The notes under the pieces were generated by a model. It had not been told where the DNA came from. It made no database searches and saw only the letters and a list, made by a program, of their open reading frames with translations. The translations under genes were made by a program, and so were the position numbers. Below are positions 60,701 through 64,000 of a stretch of DNA of 64,000 nt, in pieces; position 1 is the stretch's first letter, and each line of letters starts with the position of its first letter. The DNA comes from Plasmodium brasilianum (taxonomy: Eukaryota; Apicomplexa; Aconoidasida; Haemosporida; Plasmodiidae): the NCBI RefSeq assembly GCF_023973825.1, contig NC_090120.1, forward strand, positions 1,578,501 to 1,642,500. The letters are read 5' to 3'.

Positions 60701-61502
60701 TAAACTTTTTCCCCTTTGGATTTCAACACTGCTTTGCGTACTCTCAATAAATGCTCCACCTTTTCCTTTTTTTCTGAGTCTAAATTATCTAGCAATTTCT
60801 TTTCCCTCTTTAATAATCTACACACACACAAAAAAAAAAAAAATAAAACAACATCAATTACAATTACGATTACAAAATTTGCAGTAAATAGGGATATTAA
60901 AAGGTCATACTAATACACCCACGCTTTAAAAATTTACCTAAAACTTTTTTTTATTTGAATCCTTTTAGGAATGCCCATTTTCTTTTTCGTGTCCTCATTT
61001 AAGTCTGGAATGTTTCCTAAAAGCAAATCATCCGAACTGTCGTTAATCTAAGAATTCGAGAAAGGGCAAAGCGCGAAAAAAAAAAATATTATAAAAATTA
61101 TGAAAATATAATGTAATACAATATAATACAATATAATACAATATAATACAATACAACATAGTACTATATAATGCAATGCAATATACTACTTCATAATACA
61201 ATAGGAAACAATTTAGCACTATATAACACAATATAACACAATATTTTATAATATTATACAACAAAATAAACTGCATAAATACAATTTTGCGCTGTTTTAT
61301 TTTTTTGATTCCTCTAATCAAAAAACTGTTTACAAAATGCATATTCAAATGTACATAAATGAAAGGCAATAAGAACAAATGTAAAGTTTTCTTTTCGTTA
61401 GCAAACCACTTCATTATGAGCTCGGTCTCTTTCGCGAAAACTGCGTTTATTTTCCTTGGTGAAATTAAAAAAGGTGCTAGTTTTACTCTTTTTTACTGCC
61501 AT
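60607..61502 (-). CDS. Small Lys-rich protein of unknown function
   Basis: Three predicted exons, 61407..61502, 60938..61047 and 60607..60817, join in phase and give 138 aa. The first donor could also be 3 bp earlier (exon end 61410), removing one Val. The protein starts MAVKKSKTSTFFNF, then FRERDRAHNE, then an acidic patch (NDSSDDLLLGNIPDLNED) and a basic coiled-coil-like segment (RLLKREKKLLDNLDSEKKEK). I do not recognise it; small basic proteins of this kind are often nucleolar or ribosome-biogenesis factors, but nothing here proves that. The last 30 codons are an A-run plus an AAAAG pentanucleotide repeat read as Lys/Arg/Glu, so the tail length is probably variable and the true stop depends on exact repeat count. 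Confidence 0.6.
60618..60696 (+). repeat. TTTTC repeat and T run, coding on -
   Basis: A (TTTTC)n tract followed by a 28-base T run. It forms the 3' end of the Lys-rich gene's reading frame on -. Confidence 0.85.
61110..61165 (+). repeat. AATACAATAT minisatellite
   Basis: About five copies of a 10-bp unit in the first intron of the Lys-rich gene. Confidence 0.8.
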
Positions 61503-61703
61503 ATATTATAACTCAATTTAAAAGAATACACCAGAGTATGCGTTATTTTAGAAGTTTTTTTTTTTTTTTTTTTATTTCATATAAGGTATACATAATACAT
61601 AAATATAATATAGTATTTCCCGTTTTTTAATGAAGAAATGTATTAGTTTACATTAACTGGAAGAGGAAAAAAAAATTATGAATTGTTCATGCGAAAATGT
61701 AAG

Positions 61704-61736
<33 letters not shown>

Positions 61737-62813
61737 TTTATTTAAAAAAAACATTTCAACTTCAAGTTGGAAGGGTAAAAATTTAAAAGAAAATAAATTT
61801 TACAGAAAATTTTTTTATTTTTCTTTGCCCCTCATCAATGCATATTTTAATATTTGTAAAAACCAAAGAACATTACAAAAACTACAAGGAGCGAACAAAT
61901 TCATTTTCATGAGTTGTTCAGGTTCTCTTCAATAGACGCTATCTTATTTTTTTAAGTGTCGTTTGCACTTCATGTAGATATATATTTTTTTCATAATTTG
62001 TTGTAACTGTTTTTTCGAGAATATAAAATAATGTATAAGGAACAAAATGAAAACATAAGAGAAGATAATGCATACATTCAAAAGTTTGGGAGGACTCCAA
62101 TAACGGACGAAAAAACTTAAGAAATTAAAAAGAATACAATTTTTGAAAAGGGAAAAGAAAACAAAAATATTATGATGATTACTCACAGTATCAAAAAATT
62201 AAATCAAAACAAATGAAATAATAACAAAAAATAAAAATGAAATGGTAATAATAAAACAAAATGAAATGGTAATAATAAAACAAAATGAAATGGTAATAAT
62301 AAAACAAAATGAAATGGTAATAATAAAACAAAATGAAATGGTAATAATAAAAAAAAAAAAAAAAAAAATGTAAACGAGTGAATGAACGAATAAATAAATA
62401 AATATATGAATGACTGCAAAAATATAGTATAAATATATAAAATAAGTTGCCTCCACTAGTAAATTTGTCTCAATATATTTAAGGCAATGTATAATAAAAT
62501 AAGGACGAATAATTGCTTTTTCCATAAAAGCGTTTGAATAATTGGTTCATGTGAGCAAGCACATTTTTGTATGAACATGTGCATACATACATTTTTTTTT
62601 TTTTTTTTTTTGTGGCTTCCCATAAGCTTGTGCAATAAGAACAGAGTTATGTTCCGCCAACTGAAATAGGTTTCTATATTTTATGTCATAGAATATTATA
62701 TATAGGAAAGTTATTAATAAATATTAATAATTTGAAAAAAAAAAAAAAATCTGTATAATGTTTTATAATATTTTATTATAATACTCCATAATGTTCCAAA
62801 ATGAACAATCATC
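61503..62813. other. Upstream region of the Lys-rich gene and 3' flank of the next gene
   Basis: Both flanking genes are on -. The region has A and T runs (61557-61574, 61712-61736, 62593-62610) and the 24-bp minisatellite. No gene seen. Confidence 0.55.
62215..62350 (+). repeat. 24-bp minisatellite
   Basis: Five copies of a 24-bp unit containing AAAACAAAATGAAATGGTAA. Open on - as a repeated Phe-Cys-Phe-Ile pattern; I treat that as a shadow. Confidence 0.9.
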
Positions 62814-63170
62814 TCATTTCTTTAATTTTTTATTAACCTCGGGTAAGGTTTTTTTATGACGACTCTTAAAATGTTCGATTATGCCCTTACATGCGAAATA
62901 AATTATTGAGAAAGTTAACAATATAGATATGAATTGAACGTTATATCCCATATTTTTAAGTCTTTCTTTTTTTAAATCTCTGATTCTCTTATCAACATTA
63001 ATAGCACTTACAACAGTTGCTTCGTCATTTTTTGAATATCCTGAATTAAATAAATAATTATATATACTCTTCTTATATAACTCTATCACCTTTTCTGCCT
63101 CAAGTTTAAATATGGTATTATCCAAATCTACTACTATCTCACCGTTGTAAAATTGAGGAGGTACCAACAT
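62814..63170 (-). CDS. Small single-span membrane protein, unknown function
   Basis: Single exon, 118 aa with an ATG start. The N-terminal 75 residues are soluble and charged (GEIVVDLDNTIFKLEAEKVIELY, then NVDKRIRDLKKERLKNMG). One hydrophobic segment follows at about 80-97 (VQFISILLTFSIIYFACKGI), then a basic tail of 21 residues (HFKSRHKKTLPEVNKKLKK). This is a C-terminal anchor topology with a short lumenal or matrix tail, as in small mitochondrial inner-membrane or tail-anchored proteins. No low complexity and a normal codon composition support a real gene. I do not recognise a family. A 5' exon is not excluded. Confidence 0.7.
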   Translation of the reverse strand: MLVPPQFYNGEIVVDLDNTIFKLEAEKVIELYKKSIYNYLFNSGYSKNDEATVVSAINVDKRIRDLKKERLKNMGYNVQFISILLTFSIIYFACKGIIEHFKSRHKKTLPEVNKKLKK

Positions 63171-64000
63171 TATGATATTAATACGCTCAAAAAAAAAAAG
63201 CTGAATATCTGTTCACAAATCTTCGCCTTCTACTTTTATCTCTCCTCGACAAGTTGTTCTATTATAATAACCCTCGGGAAGTTGAAAAAAAAAAAATACA
63301 AAAAAAAAATACAAACGAAAATTCGATCAAAAATGCAAACGACAATACAAACGGAAATGCGAACAAAAATAAAAACAAAAAAAATGGGAAAAATGCGAAA
63401 AATGCGAAAAATGCTTAAGGTAAAAGAATACGGCTAACATGGGCCGCAAATTTTTAAGATTCCTCTACTTTCTCGACTTTGCCAGAATTGCACATGAAAG
63501 AACACATGTGTGTGCACACAAATTCAAAGGTATGTATGTATGTATATACATATAAGCATGTACCTAAATAAACATTTATGTATATATATACATACACTTT
63601 CACAAACACATACGCATATATACGTAAATGTATATCACTCCAAGCACATGTCGAAACATTTATCGAACTTTTTCCTCACATAAATAAACCATTCAAATAT
63701 TGTATGTTCACCGATATATACTAACATTATCGCTCGAAAAAAAAAAAATAAAAAAAAAGACTTTTCCTTATTGTAATTTTTTTTTATCAAATATACGTAT
63801 TGGTGTATATAACACGGATAGGAACACACTTTGAGATATGTAAACATATATGTATATATGTATATATGTATATATATATTGTATATATTTTGTATATATA
63901 TTGTATATATATTGTATATATATTGTATATATATTGTATATATATTGTATATATATTGTATATATATTGTATATATATTGTATATATATTGTATATATAT
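63171..64000. other. Intergenic region at the window end
   Basis: Upstream of the single-span protein gene. It holds Lys-coding A-rich repeats (63280-63415), TATG and TA tracts, and ends in a tandem repeat. No gene seen within the window. Confidence 0.55.
63868..64000 (+). repeat. TATATATTG minisatellite, running off the window
   Basis: At least twelve copies of a TATATATTGTA-type unit of 11 bp, continuing to the last base. Confidence 0.9.

Noticed and set aside
1..64000. tRNA, rRNA, CRISPR or transposon
   Set aside because: No B-box with a matching A-box, no rRNA-like block, no spaced-repeat array with unique spacers, and no transposase or reverse-transcriptase motif seen.

Overview
This window is nuclear DNA of a malaria parasite (Plasmodium). 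The evidence is the very AT-rich non-coding sequence full of A/T homopolymers and microsatellites, proteins rich in Asn and Lys with low-complexity inserts, short AT-rich introns with GTA/AG borders, and gene content. Fumarate hydratase, a PP2A-family phosphatase, COX5B, phosphatidylserine decarboxylase and COX6B occur in the order I remember for part of P. falciparum chromosome 9. That synteny is from memory and was not checked. The moderate AT content, long TATG-rich spacers and large repeat-filled introns suggest a non-falciparum lineage such as P. malariae or P. ovale, but I cannot name the species from sequence alone.

Layout. 1-720: two-exon CS-domain protein (NUDCD2-like), +. 1452-2024: a twin-CX9C (CHCH) protein, -. 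2025-11091: about 9 kb without a convincing gene, full of microsatellites. 11092-15913: five-exon triple-CCCH zinc-finger protein with a huge Asn-rich tail, +. 18435-20488: class I fumarate hydratase, +, interrupted by a frameshift at a 14-A run. 20489-21668: convergent spacer with an 18-bp minisatellite. 21669-29052: ten-exon gene on - that I read as a divergent gamma-tubulin complex (Spc97/98) protein, with introns packed with tandem repeats. 32225-34552: a protein ending in a histone-mRNA stem-loop-binding (SLBP) domain, +. 35699-36622: PP4/PP6-like phosphatase, -. 39000-40170: COX5B, +. 41537-42601: phosphatidylserine decarboxylase, -. 45840-46946: COX6B, +, four exons. 47721-48959: enkurin-domain protein, -, divergent from a small unknown gene at 50703-50960, +. 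51988-54531: unknown three-exon gene, -. 55938-57812: six-exon L7Ae/Rpp38-like candidate, +. 59327-59998: multi-spanning membrane protein, +. 60607-61502: small Lys-rich protein, -. 62814-63170: small single-span membrane protein, -.

Functionally, mitochondrial genes recur: fumarase feeds the TCA cycle, COX5B and COX6B belong to complex IV, and the CX9C protein looks like a Mia40-pathway import substrate. Around them lie candidate RNA-metabolism genes (CCCH, SLBP, Rpp38-like) and candidate microtubule or flagellum genes (gamma-tubulin complex, enkurin). I see no mobile elements, CRISPR arrays, rRNA or tRNA genes. Spacers and introns carry a striking set of minisatellites with periods of about 11 to 35 bp. 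Exon joins given below were checked for reading-frame phase by hand; they are predictions.
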